From Streptomyces violens (GTDB lineage Bacteria > Actinomycetota > Actinomycetes > Streptomycetales > Streptomycetaceae): a DNA stretch of 32,299 bases. A program made the position numbers and the translations under genes. How positions within the stretch are numbered: the first letter of the stretch is position 1; the number at the start of each line of letters is the position of its first letter. Location: assembly GCF_000717745.1 (NCBI RefSeq), contig NZ_JOBH01000031.1, positions 1-32,299 of the forward strand, read 5' to 3'. Below are positions 1 to 6,959 of this stretch, one piece after another. The notes under the pieces were generated by a model. It saw only the letters and a list, made by a program, of their open reading frames with translations. It made no database searches and had not been told where the DNA came from.

Positions 1-10
1 CGGCAGAGGA

Positions 11-38
11 GGGGGGTGGGGTGGGGGGGAGGGGAGGG
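11..38 (+). repeat. G-tract run (G-quadruplex motif) upstream of the flavoprotein gene
   Basis: Five G-tracts of 6, 4, 7, 4 and 3 bases are separated by single T or A bases. This is a near-ideal intramolecular G-quadruplex pattern on the coding strand, ending about 50 nt before the chosen start codon at 89. It would lie in the promoter or 5' UTR of the flavoprotein gene. No ordinary -35/-10 pair was recognised in positions 1-70. The pattern is seen directly; folding is inferred. Confidence 0.7.
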
Positions 39-88
39 CCCCCGGTAGGGCGTCGGTTCCGTTCGGTTCGGTGAGGAGTGGAATTCAA

Positions 89-2065
89 GTGAGTGGTGAG
101 CAGCAGTTTCCGCATCTGTTCCGGGCGTTGCGGATCGGGGCCACGACATTGAAGAACCGCATCGTGTCCTCGGGGCACGACACGGTGCTCGTGCGGGACG
201 GGCAGGTGACCGACGAGCTCGTGGCGTACCACGAGGCGCGGGCCGCGGGCGGGGTCGGCCTGATCGTCGTGCAGGTCGCCGGGGTGCACGAGTCCGCGCG
301 GTACACCACTCACGTCCTCATGGCGACCGACGACACCTGCATCGAGGGGTACCGCCGCCTCGCCGACGCCGTACACCGGCACGGCGCGCGGGCCGTCGGC
401 CAGATCTTCCACCCCGGCCGGGAGATCCTGGAGTCGCGGGACGGCTCCGCGCCGGTCGCCTGGGCGCCGTCGGCGACCCCGAGCGAGCGGTTCCACGTCA
501 TGCCGCGCGCCATGACGGTGGCGGAGATCCAGGAAGTGATACAGGGGTACGGCGCGGCGGCCCGGCGGCTGCGTGCCGCGGGCATGGACGGCGTGGAGAT
601 CGTGGCCAGCCACGGCTATCTCCCGGCCCAGTTCCTGAACCCCCAGGTCAATCGCCGCACCGACGACTATGGCGGCAGCGACGAGAAGCGGCTGCGCTTC
701 CTGCGGGAGATCATCGCGTCCGTACGGGAGGCCGCGGGGCGGGGGTTCACGGTCGGGCTGCGCATCTCCGGTGACGAGCTGAGCCATGACGGGCTGTCGT
801 CCGCGCTGGTTGTGGACGTGGCGACGAGGCTGGACGAGGACGGGCTGCTGGACTACCTCAGCGTGTGCGCGGGCAGCTCGGCCACGCTGTCCGGCGCGCT
901 GCACATCGCGCCCCCGATGTCCGAGCCCGCCGGGTACACCGCGCCGCTGGCGGCCAAGGTGCGTGCCGCGGTGCGTGTACCGGTCATGGTCGCGGGGCGG
1001 ATCAACGAGCCGCAGGAGGCCGACCGGATCATCGAGCGGGGGCAGGCCGACGCCTGCGCCATGACCCGGGCGCTGATCTGCGATCCCGAGATGCCGGCGA
1101 AGGCCGGCGCCGGGCGTGCGGACGACATCCGGGCCTGCATCGGCTGCAACCAGGCGTGCATCGGCCACTTCCAGCAGGGTTTCCCCATCTCCTGTATCCA
1201 GCATCCGGAGACGGGCCGGGAGCGGCGCTTCGGGGTGCTGCCGACGATCACGCGCCGGAAGCGGGTACTGATCGCGGGCGGCGGGCCCGCCGGGTTGAAG
1301 GCGGCGGCGGTCGCGGCGGCCCGCGGGCACGACGTCACGCTGCACGAGGCCGCGCGCCGGACCGGCGGCCAGGTGCTGCTGGCCGAACGGCTGCCGGGGC
1401 GCGCGGAGTTCGGCGGTGCGGTGACGAACCTGGAGCGGGAGGCGCGGCAGGCGGGGGCTCGTATCGTCACCGGTTCGCGGGTCGACGGGGAGCTGTTGCG
1501 CGTCGAGCGGCCGGATGCCGTGATCGTCGCTACGGGCGCCCGGCCCCGCCGACCGGAGCTGGAGCTCGTGGACGAGCCGGTCGTGCTGGACGCCTGGGAC
1601 GTCATACGGGGCGCCGAAGTGCCGCGGGGGCGGGTGGTCGTGGCGGACTGGCGTGGCGACTGGATCGGGCTCGGGGTGGCCGTTCAGCTCGCCGGGCTGG
1701 GCCGGAAGGTCACGCTGTGCGTCACGGGGTTCGGCGCGGGCGAGCATCTGCAGCAGTACGTACGCGCGGCGATGGTCGGCGAGGCGGTGCGGGCGAAGGT
1801 GGCCGTGGTGCCGAACGTCCGGCTGTACGGCGCGGACAGCGACACGGTGTACCTCCAGCACACCCTCACCGAGGAGCCGGTGCTGCTCGAAGGGGTCAGG
1901 TCGGTCGTCCTCGCTCAGGGACACGAGCCCGTGGCCGCGCCCGCGGCGGAGACCGAACTGCCGGAGCTGCCGCGCGGGTCCCTCATATCCATCGGCGACT
2001 GCGTGTCACCCCGGACGGTGGAGGAGGCGGTGCTGGAGGGCCTGACGGCGGCGGCCGAGCTCTGA
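89..2065 (+). CDS. Old-yellow-enzyme family Fe-S flavoprotein (2,4-dienoyl-CoA reductase / N-methylproline demethylase type)
   Basis: A 658-aa multidomain flavoenzyme. Residues 1 to about 365 form the FMN-binding TIM barrel. A four-cysteine [4Fe-4S] motif C-x2-C-x3-C-x11-C lies at C350, C353, C357 and C369. After it come a dinucleotide-binding motif (IAGGGPAG) and a C-terminal flavin-site signature (SIGDC, then TVEEAVLEG). This is the architecture of trimethylamine/dimethylamine dehydrogenases, bacterial 2,4-dienoyl-CoA reductases and N-methylproline (stachydrine) demethylases; sequence alone does not choose between them. GTG at 89 is preferred to the GTG at 71 because GAGGAG lies 10 nt upstream of 89. 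The gene converges on the gntR gene with a 31-bp gap and is separated by it from the catabolic operon, so it may or may not share its pathway. It is probably cytoplasmic, as no signal peptide is seen. Confidence 0.85.
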   Translation: MSGEQQFPHLFRALRIGATTLKNRIVSSGHDTVLVRDGQVTDELVAYHEARAAGGVGLIVVQVAGVHESARYTTHVLMATDDTCIEGYRRLADAVHRHGARAVGQIFHPGREILESRDGSAPVAWAPSATPSERFHVMPRAMTVAEIQEVIQGYGAAARRLRAAGMDGVEIVASHGYLPAQFLNPQVNRRTDDYGGSDEKRLRFLREIIASVREAAGRGFTVGLRISGDELSHDGLSSALVVDVATRLDEDGLLDYLSVCAGSSATLSGALHIAPPMSEPAGYTAPLAAKVRAAVRVPVMVAGRINEPQEADRIIERGQADACAMTRALICDPEMPAKAGAGRADDIRACIGCNQACIGHFQQGFPISCIQHPETGRERRFGVLPTITRRKRVLIAGGGPAGLKAAAVAAARGHDVTLHEAARRTGGQVLLAERLPGRAEFGGAVTNLEREARQAGARIVTGSRVDGELLRVERPDAVIVATGARPRRPELELVDEPVVLDAWDVIRGAEVPRGRVVVADWRGDWIGLGVAVQLAGLGRKVTLCVTGFGAGEHLQQYVRAAMVGEAVRAKVAVVPNVRLYGADSDTVYLQHTLTEEPVLLEGVRSVVLAQGHEPVAAPAAETELPELPRGSLISIGDCVSPRTVEEAVLEGLTAAAEL

Positions 2066-2096
2066 AGGGACGCCGCGGCGACCCGTCGGATGCGCC

Positions 2097-2867
2097 CTAC
2101 TCCTCCTCCAGAGCGGCCGTCAGCAAGGGGCGGGCCGTGGGCTCGACGTGGTCGGCGTAGTAGGCGTGCAGTGCGCGGCGGGCCAGTTGGGCCGCGTGCG
2201 GGGCGTCGCCGGCGCGGATGGCGGCGAGTACCTGCTCGTGGTGGTCGATGGAGCGGGCCATCCAGGCGGTGGCGTCCGCGACGTTCGCGATCTTGTGCTC
2301 GATGATCTCCACGACGGCGTCGTGGACGGCGCGGGCGCAGAGGCCGAGCAGGGCGTTGCGGCTGGCTTCCGCCACGGCCTGGTGGAACAGCGCGTCGGTC
2401 TCGCTGAACGCCCGTAGCCCGGTGCCGGCCCCCGCCAGGGACCGCATCCGCTCGATGAGTTCGGCCATCCGGGTCAGGTCGTCCTCGGTGCGCAGCCGGG
2501 CGGCGAGCCGGTTGCTCTCGGCCTCCAGGACCATCCGGAACTGGATCAGTTCGCCGAGGCTGCAGAGGTGGGAGCGGGTGAGCCGGCCGAGCGCCTGGCT
2601 GAGGTTGTCGGCGGATACGCCGAGCACCTCAGCGCCCAGCGGGTCGCCGGGGCGGGAACGGATCAGGCCCGCCGACTGCAGTACCCGCAGGGCCTCGCGG
2701 ACGGTCGAGCGGCCGACGCCGAACTGGCTGACGAGCTCCCGCTCACCGGGCAGCCGGGAGCCGGGCGGCAGTTCGCCGCTGAGGATGCGGTCCTCTATCT
2801 GCTCGGCCACGCGCTGGTAGGCCCGTACCGGCTCGACGGGCGTGAAGGGAGCGTCGAAGGCGGCCAT
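2097..2867 (-). CDS. GntR-family transcriptional regulator, FadR/FCD subfamily
   Basis: 256 aa. The N-terminal winged helix (roughly residues 15-75) carries the GntR signatures SGELPPGSRLPGERELV and GRSTVREALRVLQSAGLI. The C-terminal all-helical FCD ligand domain shows the expected metal and effector positions, including the D-x3-H of ETDALFH and the late SIDHHEQVL stretch. FCD regulators usually repress a neighbouring catabolic operon and release DNA on binding a small organic acid or acyl ligand. The gene diverges from the seven-gene operon starting at 3027, and a perfect FadR-type palindrome lies between them, so local control is very likely. ATG at 2867 gives the family's usual start shortly before the helix-turn-helix; its Shine-Dalgarno sequence is weak. 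A much longer open frame continues upstream on this strand, but it is an antisense shadow of the M20 gene. Confidence 0.9.
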   Translation of the reverse strand: MAAFDAPFTPVEPVRAYQRVAEQIEDRILSGELPPGSRLPGERELVSQFGVGRSTVREALRVLQSAGLIRSRPGDPLGAEVLGVSADNLSQALGRLTRSHLCSLGELIQFRMVLEAESNRLAARLRTEDDLTRMAELIERMRSLAGAGTGLRAFSETDALFHQAVAEASRNALLGLCARAVHDAVVEIIEHKIANVADATAWMARSIDHHEQVLAAIRAGDAPHAAQLARRALHAYYADHVEPTARPLLTAALEEE

Positions 2868-2885
2868 CGGGGACCCCGTTCCGTG

Positions 2886-2929
2886 TTCCGTACCGATTGT
2901 TGCTGGTTTCCGTGCCGATTGCTGCTGGT
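2886..2929. repeat. 22-bp tandem duplication in the gntR/operon intergenic region
   Basis: Two head-to-tail 22-bp units (2886-2907 and 2908-2929) differ at only two positions. The shared core reads CCGATTG-Y-TGCTGGT. The period is about two helical turns. It lies just upstream of the gntR start codon, in its leader or promoter, and just upstream of the -35 of the divergent operon. It does not resemble the FadR-type operator at 2977. It could be a second regulator site or simply a local duplication. Confidence 0.75.
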
Positions 2930-2935
2930 GGCCTC

Positions 2936-2965
2936 TTGACCCACGCAGGAACGTGCGAGCAGAGT
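2936..2965 (+). promoter_or_regulatory. Candidate promoter of the catabolic operon
   Basis: TTGACC (2936-2941), an 18-bp spacer and CAGAGT (2960-2965) resemble the actinobacterial housekeeping promoter TTGACN-N17/18-TAGNNT. Predicted transcription would begin near 2972, immediately before the palindrome at 2977-2991, an arrangement that suits repression by a bound GntR protein. The hexamers are seen; their activity is inferred. Confidence 0.5.
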
Positions 2966-2976
2966 ACGGGAAATCA

Positions 2977-2991
2977 ACTGGTCTGACCAGT
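2977..2991. promoter_or_regulatory. FadR-type GntR operator, perfect palindrome
   Basis: ACTGGTC-T-GACCAGT is a perfect inverted repeat with 7-bp arms around one central base. It fits the FadR-subfamily consensus TNGTNNNACNA and closely resembles the classic FadR operator core CTGGTCNGACCAG. It lies between the divergent gntR and M20 genes, at or just after the predicted transcription start of the operon. This is the most likely binding site of the regulator encoded at 2097-2867. Confidence 0.8.
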
Positions 2992-3026
2992 GGACTGGCC
3001 TCCCGGCCAGGCGTTTTGGAGGTTCT

Positions 3027-4262
3027 ATGCACGCCGCCCAGACCCACCCGCCGACCGGCATCGCGATCGACGAAGCCGCGGCCGTCGCCTTCACCCAGGA
3101 CCTGATCCGGCTGCGTACGGTCAACGCCACCGGCGCCACCGACGTCGAACGGCCGGCCGCCGACCTGGTCGCCGCGCTGTTCACCGAGTTCGGCTGGCAG
3201 CACGAGGTGGTGGAGGTCGCGCCGGGCCGGCCGAACGTCATCGCCGTCGTCGACGGCAAGGGCGGCGAGGGCCCGACCCTGATGTTCGAGGGCCACACGG
3301 ACGTGGTCACCGAGGGCGATCCGGCGGCGTGGAGCGTCGACCCGTACGGCGCGGAGATCCGCGACGGCAAGCTGTGGGGCCGGGGCGCCGCGGACATGAA
3401 GTCCGGGGTGGCCGCCATGATTTACGGCGTACGGGCGCTCCAGCAGGCCGGCCCGTTCCCCGGCCGGATCGTCCTCGGCGTGCTGTGCGACGAGGAAGGC
3501 ATGATGCTCGGCGCCAAGGCGTTCGCCGCCTCGCCGCTCGCCGCGGAGATCGACGGCGTGATCGTCTGCGAGCCGGAGGGGTACGAGGTGTGCACCTCGG
3601 CCCGCGGCGGCATCCGGCTCCGGCTGGAGCTGACCGGCGTGATGGCACACGGCGCGATGCCGCAGGAGGGCAAGAATCCGATCGTCGCGGGGGCCCGCAT
3701 CGTCGAGGCGCTCGGCCGCGCCCAGACCTGGGCCGAAGTGCGCTTCGGTACGCATCCGCACGCCGGCAGCGTCACCGTCACCCCGACCGTGCTGCACGGC
3801 GGCGACCCCGACCAGCTCAATGTCATCCCGGCGCACGGCCTGGTCGGCGTCGATGTCCGGACGATCCCCGGCACGGACCACGCCGAGCTGATCGCGCGCA
3901 TCCGCCGCGAGGCCGAGGAGGCCGCGGCGACGGCCGGCGTCACGGTCGGGCTGACCGTCGTCGACGACCGCCCGGCGATCGAGATCCCCGAGGACCACCC
4001 GGTGGTGGCCGGGCTGGTGGCGGCCCACGCACGGGTGCACGGCAGCCCGCCGCCCTTCGGGGCCGTGCCCGGCACCACCGACGGCACGGTCCTCACCCGC
4101 GACGCCGGCCTGCCCACCGTCGTCTACGGGCCGGGCGGCAAGTGGATCGCGCACCAGAAGGACGAGTACGTGGAGGTGCGGGAGATCGGCGAGTACACCC
4201 GGGTGTACGCGGAGGCGGCGCGGCACTTCCTCACCCAGGGGGTGCGCCGCGATGACGCCTGA
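3027..4262 (+). CDS. M20-family metallo-amidohydrolase (ArgE/DapE/CPG2-like deacylase)
   Basis: 411 aa, a typical length for the family. It is a di-metal hydrolase that removes an acyl group from an N-acyl amino compound. Metal and catalytic residues are visible in order: H90-x-D92 (FEGHTDVV), D123 (GRGAADMKSG), the E156-E157 pair (CDEEGMM), E182 (CEPEG) and a late His in WIAHQKDEY. The dimerisation insert includes the HGAMPQEG segment. GGAGG at 3018-3022 sits 4 nt before the ATG. This is the first gene of the operon, directly behind the promoter and operator. It overlaps the aldehyde dehydrogenase gene by 11 nt, so translation is probably coupled. A housekeeping arginine or lysine role is possible but unlikely in this setting; deacylation of an operon-specific intermediate is the better inference. 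No signal peptide is present. Confidence 0.88.
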   Translation: MHAAQTHPPTGIAIDEAAAVAFTQDLIRLRTVNATGATDVERPAADLVAALFTEFGWQHEVVEVAPGRPNVIAVVDGKGGEGPTLMFEGHTDVVTEGDPAAWSVDPYGAEIRDGKLWGRGAADMKSGVAAMIYGVRALQQAGPFPGRIVLGVLCDEEGMMLGAKAFAASPLAAEIDGVIVCEPEGYEVCTSARGGIRLRLELTGVMAHGAMPQEGKNPIVAGARIVEALGRAQTWAEVRFGTHPHAGSVTVTPTVLHGGDPDQLNVIPAHGLVGVDVRTIPGTDHAELIARIRREAEEAAATAGVTVGLTVVDDRPAIEIPEDHPVVAGLVAAHARVHGSPPPFGAVPGTTDGTVLTRDAGLPTVVYGPGGKWIAHQKDEYVEVREIGEYTRVYAEAARHFLTQGVRRDDA

Positions 4263-5706
4263 GGAGATCACCGGGTGCTTCCCGACCGGGCTGCCCGTCG
4301 GCGACGGCTGGGTGCCCGCGCCCCGTACGGAGGCCGTCACCTTCCCGTACGACGGCAGTGAGGTCGCGCAGGCGCCCGTCGGCGACGAGGCACTGGCGCG
4401 GCGGGCGGTGGAGCACGCCGCGGCGCTCCGTAAGGACGTGGCACGGCTGCCCACCCGGGTCCGGCGCCGGGTGCTCGGAGGCGTGGCGGCGGCGCTCGCA
4501 GAAGTCGCGCGCCCCATGGAGGACCTGCTCGTCCTGGAGACGGGTAAGCCGCGCGTGGACTGCCGTACAGAGGTGCAGCGCGCGGTCGCCACATGGGAGG
4601 CGGCGGCCGACGAGGTGGCGCACATCCACGGCGAGACCGTGCCGCTGGACCTGCTGCCCTCCGGGGACGGCATGACCGGCTTCTGGACCCGCCGCCCCAT
4701 CGGCGTCGTGGTGGGCATCGCGGGCTTCAACTACCCGATGCTGCTCGCCTCCCACAAGATCGCGCCGGCGCTCGCGGCCGGCTGCCCCGTGGTCGTCAAG
4801 CCCGCGCCCGCCACCCCGCTCGCCACGCTCTGGCTGGTCCATCTGGTCCGCGAGCAACTGGCCGCGGCCGGGGCGCCCGTCGGCGCGGTGCAACTGGTCA
4901 CGGGTGACGCGGCGGTGGGCCGCACGCTCACCACGCACGACGCGGTCGCCGCCGTCTCCTTCACCGGCTCCGCCGCGATCGGCCACCGCATCGCCCGGGA
5001 CGCCGCGCCCCGCAAGGTCGTCCTCGAACTGGGCTCCAACGCCGCGCTGGTGGTGGCCGCCGACGCCGACCTGGACGCGGCGGCCGACGCCGTGCTCCGC
5101 GGCGGCTACTACGCCTCGGGCCAGGCGTGCATCGCCGTCCAGCGGGTGATCGCGGTCGAGGAGGTCGCCGAAGAGCTGGAGAAGCGGATCGCCGACCGGC
5201 TCGCCGAGGTCGTGGTCGGCGACCCGCGCGAGGAGGTGACGCGGGTGTCCGCGCTCATCGACGAGGCGGCCACCGACCGGGTGCTGGCATGGGTCGACGA
5301 GGCCCGCGCGGCCGGCGCACGGGTGGTCGCGGGAGGTGTACGGGAGGGGCGCTGCATCGCGCCCGCGCTCCTCGCCGACGTCCCAGGCGGGCTGCCCGCC
5401 TGGGACGAGGAGATCTTCGGGCCGGTCGTCGCGCTGCGTACGGTGTCGGACCTGGACGCCGCGTACGCGCTGGTCAACGACTCGCGGTACGGGCTGCACG
5501 CCGCGGTCTTCACCCGCGACCTGGGAGCCGCCTTCACGGCGATCGACGCGCTCGACGTGGGCGGCGTCGTCATCAACGAAGTGCCGGGTTACCGGAGCGA
5601 TGTCGCCCCGTACGGCGGCGTGAAGGACTCCGGCATCGGCCGCGAGGGCCCGCGCTTCGCCATCGAGGAGCTGACGGTGACGCGGATGGCGGTGCTCAGG
5701 ACATGA
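4252..5706 (+). CDS. NAD(P)-dependent aldehyde dehydrogenase
   Basis: 484 aa, the standard size for the ALDH superfamily. It oxidises an aldehyde to the carboxylate. Catalytic features are visible: N160 in GFNYP, the cofactor-binding SFTGS at 236-240, the general base E259 in LELGSNAAL, the nucleophile C293 in SGQACIAVQR, and the EIFGPVV segment nearer the C-terminus. The start lies inside the end of the M20 gene (11-nt overlap), and the next gene follows at once. Given the neighbouring SDR, it probably oxidises an aldehyde made from an alcohol or amine portion of the operon's substrate. The substrate cannot be read from sequence. Confidence 0.92.
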   Translation: MTPEEITGCFPTGLPVGDGWVPAPRTEAVTFPYDGSEVAQAPVGDEALARRAVEHAAALRKDVARLPTRVRRRVLGGVAAALAEVARPMEDLLVLETGKPRVDCRTEVQRAVATWEAAADEVAHIHGETVPLDLLPSGDGMTGFWTRRPIGVVVGIAGFNYPMLLASHKIAPALAAGCPVVVKPAPATPLATLWLVHLVREQLAAAGAPVGAVQLVTGDAAVGRTLTTHDAVAAVSFTGSAAIGHRIARDAAPRKVVLELGSNAALVVAADADLDAAADAVLRGGYYASGQACIAVQRVIAVEEVAEELEKRIADRLAEVVVGDPREEVTRVSALIDEAATDRVLAWVDEARAAGARVVAGGVREGRCIAPALLADVPGGLPAWDEEIFGPVVALRTVSDLDAAYALVNDSRYGLHAAVFTRDLGAAFTAIDALDVGGVVINEVPGYRSDVAPYGGVKDSGIGREGPRFAIEELTVTRMAVLRT

Positions 5707-5732
5707 TCAGCAAGGGAAGGAGCGAGCCGGGC

Positions 5733-6533
5733 ATGACGTACGCGAACCTCTTCCGTCTCGACGGGCGGCACATCGTGGTCGTCGGTGGAGGCAGCGGCAT
5801 CGGGCGCGAGGCCGTGCGGGCGCTGGTCGCGCACGGTGCGGACGTGACCGTCGCCGACCGCGACCTCAAGGGGGCCGACGAGACCGCCCGGCTCGCGCGC
5901 GAGGAGCCGCCGGCGCCCGGCAGCCGCACCGGCACGGCGACCCCGTACGAGCTCGACGTCCTGGACGAGGCCGCGGTGCGGGCCGCGGCCGCCGACTGGG
6001 GCGCCCCGGACGGCCTGGTCGTCACCGTCGGCGCCAACGTCCGCAAGCGGATCGCCGATTACACCCTGGAGGAGTTCGACCGGGTGGTCGCACTGAACCT
6101 CCGCGCGCACTTCGCACTCGTGCAGGCCGTCGCCCCGGCCATGGCAGAGCGCGGCAGCGGCAGCGTCGTCGGGCTCGCCTCGATGCGCGCGGTACAGGTC
6201 GAGCCGGGCCAGAGCGTGTACGCGGCGTCCAAGGCGGGCCTGGTGCAGTTCCTGCGGACCGCGGCGGCGGAGTGGGGACCGCGCGGGGTGCGGTTCAACG
6301 CCATCGCGCCGGGCGTCGTGCGGACGCCGCTGACCGATCAGATCGCCGCCGACCCCGAGTGGTACGACGCGTACGCGCAGGCGTCCGCGCTGCGCCGGTG
6401 GGCGGGCGCCGAGGAGTTGGCGGGCGCCGTGCAGTACCTGGTCTCGGACGCCTCCACCTTCGTCACCGGCAGTGTGCTGACCGTGGACGGCGGCTGGACC
6501 GCGGTCGACGGCCGGTACGAGCCCACTGTCTGA
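5733..6533 (+). CDS. Short-chain dehydrogenase/reductase (SDR)
   Basis: 266 aa classical SDR. The NAD(P)-binding GGGSGIG lies at about 18-24, N122 in the active-site helix, and the catalytic triad is S150, Y163 and K167 (VYAASKAG). The usual NNAG motif is replaced by VGAN. The C-terminal LTVDGG is typical. ATG at 5733 is chosen because GGAAGGAG ends 10 nt upstream; an ATG at 5703 would overlap the ALDH stop by 4 nt and add ten residues. An acidic residue after strand 2 (ADRD) suggests NAD(H). In context it is likely to convert a hydroxyl to a carbonyl before the aldehyde dehydrogenase or in a side branch. Confidence 0.88.
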   Translation: MTYANLFRLDGRHIVVVGGGSGIGREAVRALVAHGADVTVADRDLKGADETARLAREEPPAPGSRTGTATPYELDVLDEAAVRAAAADWGAPDGLVVTVGANVRKRIADYTLEEFDRVVALNLRAHFALVQAVAPAMAERGSGSVVGLASMRAVQVEPGQSVYAASKAGLVQFLRTAAAEWGPRGVRFNAIAPGVVRTPLTDQIAADPEWYDAYAQASALRRWAGAEELAGAVQYLVSDASTFVTGSVLTVDGGWTAVDGRYEPTV

Positions 6534-6559
6534 CCTGCGATAACGTCCAAATCCAGGAT
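6530..6559 (+). promoter_or_regulatory. Candidate internal promoter before the transporter genes
   Basis: CTGACC (6530-6535), an 18-bp spacer and CAGGAT (6554-6559) repeat the layout of the operon's first promoter (TTGACC-18-CAGAGT). The only other break in an otherwise overlapping operon is this 57-bp gap between the SDR stop and the DUF3311 start. The element could uncouple transporter expression from the upstream genes. The -35 overlaps the SDR stop codon. Confidence 0.38.
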
Positions 6560-6590
6560 ACTCTCCGCACTCTCCCCTCGAAGGAGCCCC

Positions 6591-6959
6591 ATGTCGCACG
6601 CCCCCGAGGACCGCGGGCGGGAGGGCCCGGCGGAGGCCGGCGCGCACCCGCTCGACGGCCTGCCCGAAGTGAGCGCCCGGCGCCCCGCGCTGTGGCTGCT
6701 GCTCGTCCCGGCCGTCCTGTACTGCCTGGCGCCGCTCGTGGCGAACCGCATCGAGCCGCGCGTCCTCGGCGTGCCGTTCCTGCTGTTCTGGATCCTCGCC
6801 GCCACGGTCATCAGCCCCCTGGTCATCTGGGCCGTCACCCGCCTGGACCCCGCGTACCGCACGGGCGCGGCCGAACCGCTGCCGGCGGAGCGGGAGACCG
6901 CCGGGCCGACGCCCGGAGGAGCCGAAGGCCCCGAACGGCCCGAAGGAGGCGCCGCATGA
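6591..6959 (+). CDS. DUF3311 small membrane protein, partner of the SSS transporter
   Basis: 122 aa with two predicted membrane segments (about 33-50 and 61-84), joined by a short loop with IEPRVLG. The N-terminal tail is hydrophilic and the C-terminal tail is rich in Pro, Gly and Glu. Small two-helix proteins of this family are regularly encoded just before a sodium:solute symporter, as here. The exact role, perhaps stabilising or regulating the carrier, is not established. AAGGAG sits 4 nt before the ATG. The stop overlaps the symporter start in an ATGA, so the two products are probably made in step. Confidence 0.82.
   Translation: MSHAPEDRGREGPAEAGAHPLDGLPEVSARRPALWLLLVPAVLYCLAPLVANRIEPRVLGVPFLLFWILAATVISPLVIWAVTRLDPAYRTGAAEPLPAERETAGPTPGGAEGPERPEGGAA

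Noticed and set aside
2886..2929. CRISPR array
   Set aside because: Only two adjoining copies with no spacer between them. The other short repeats in the window (20-bp and 12-bp arrays) also lack spacers, and no cas gene is present.
2868..4730. Upstream part of a long minus-strand open frame continuous with gntR
   Set aside because: It is antisense to the M20 and ALDH genes, is compositionally low-complexity, and the GntR domain begins right after the ATG at 2867.
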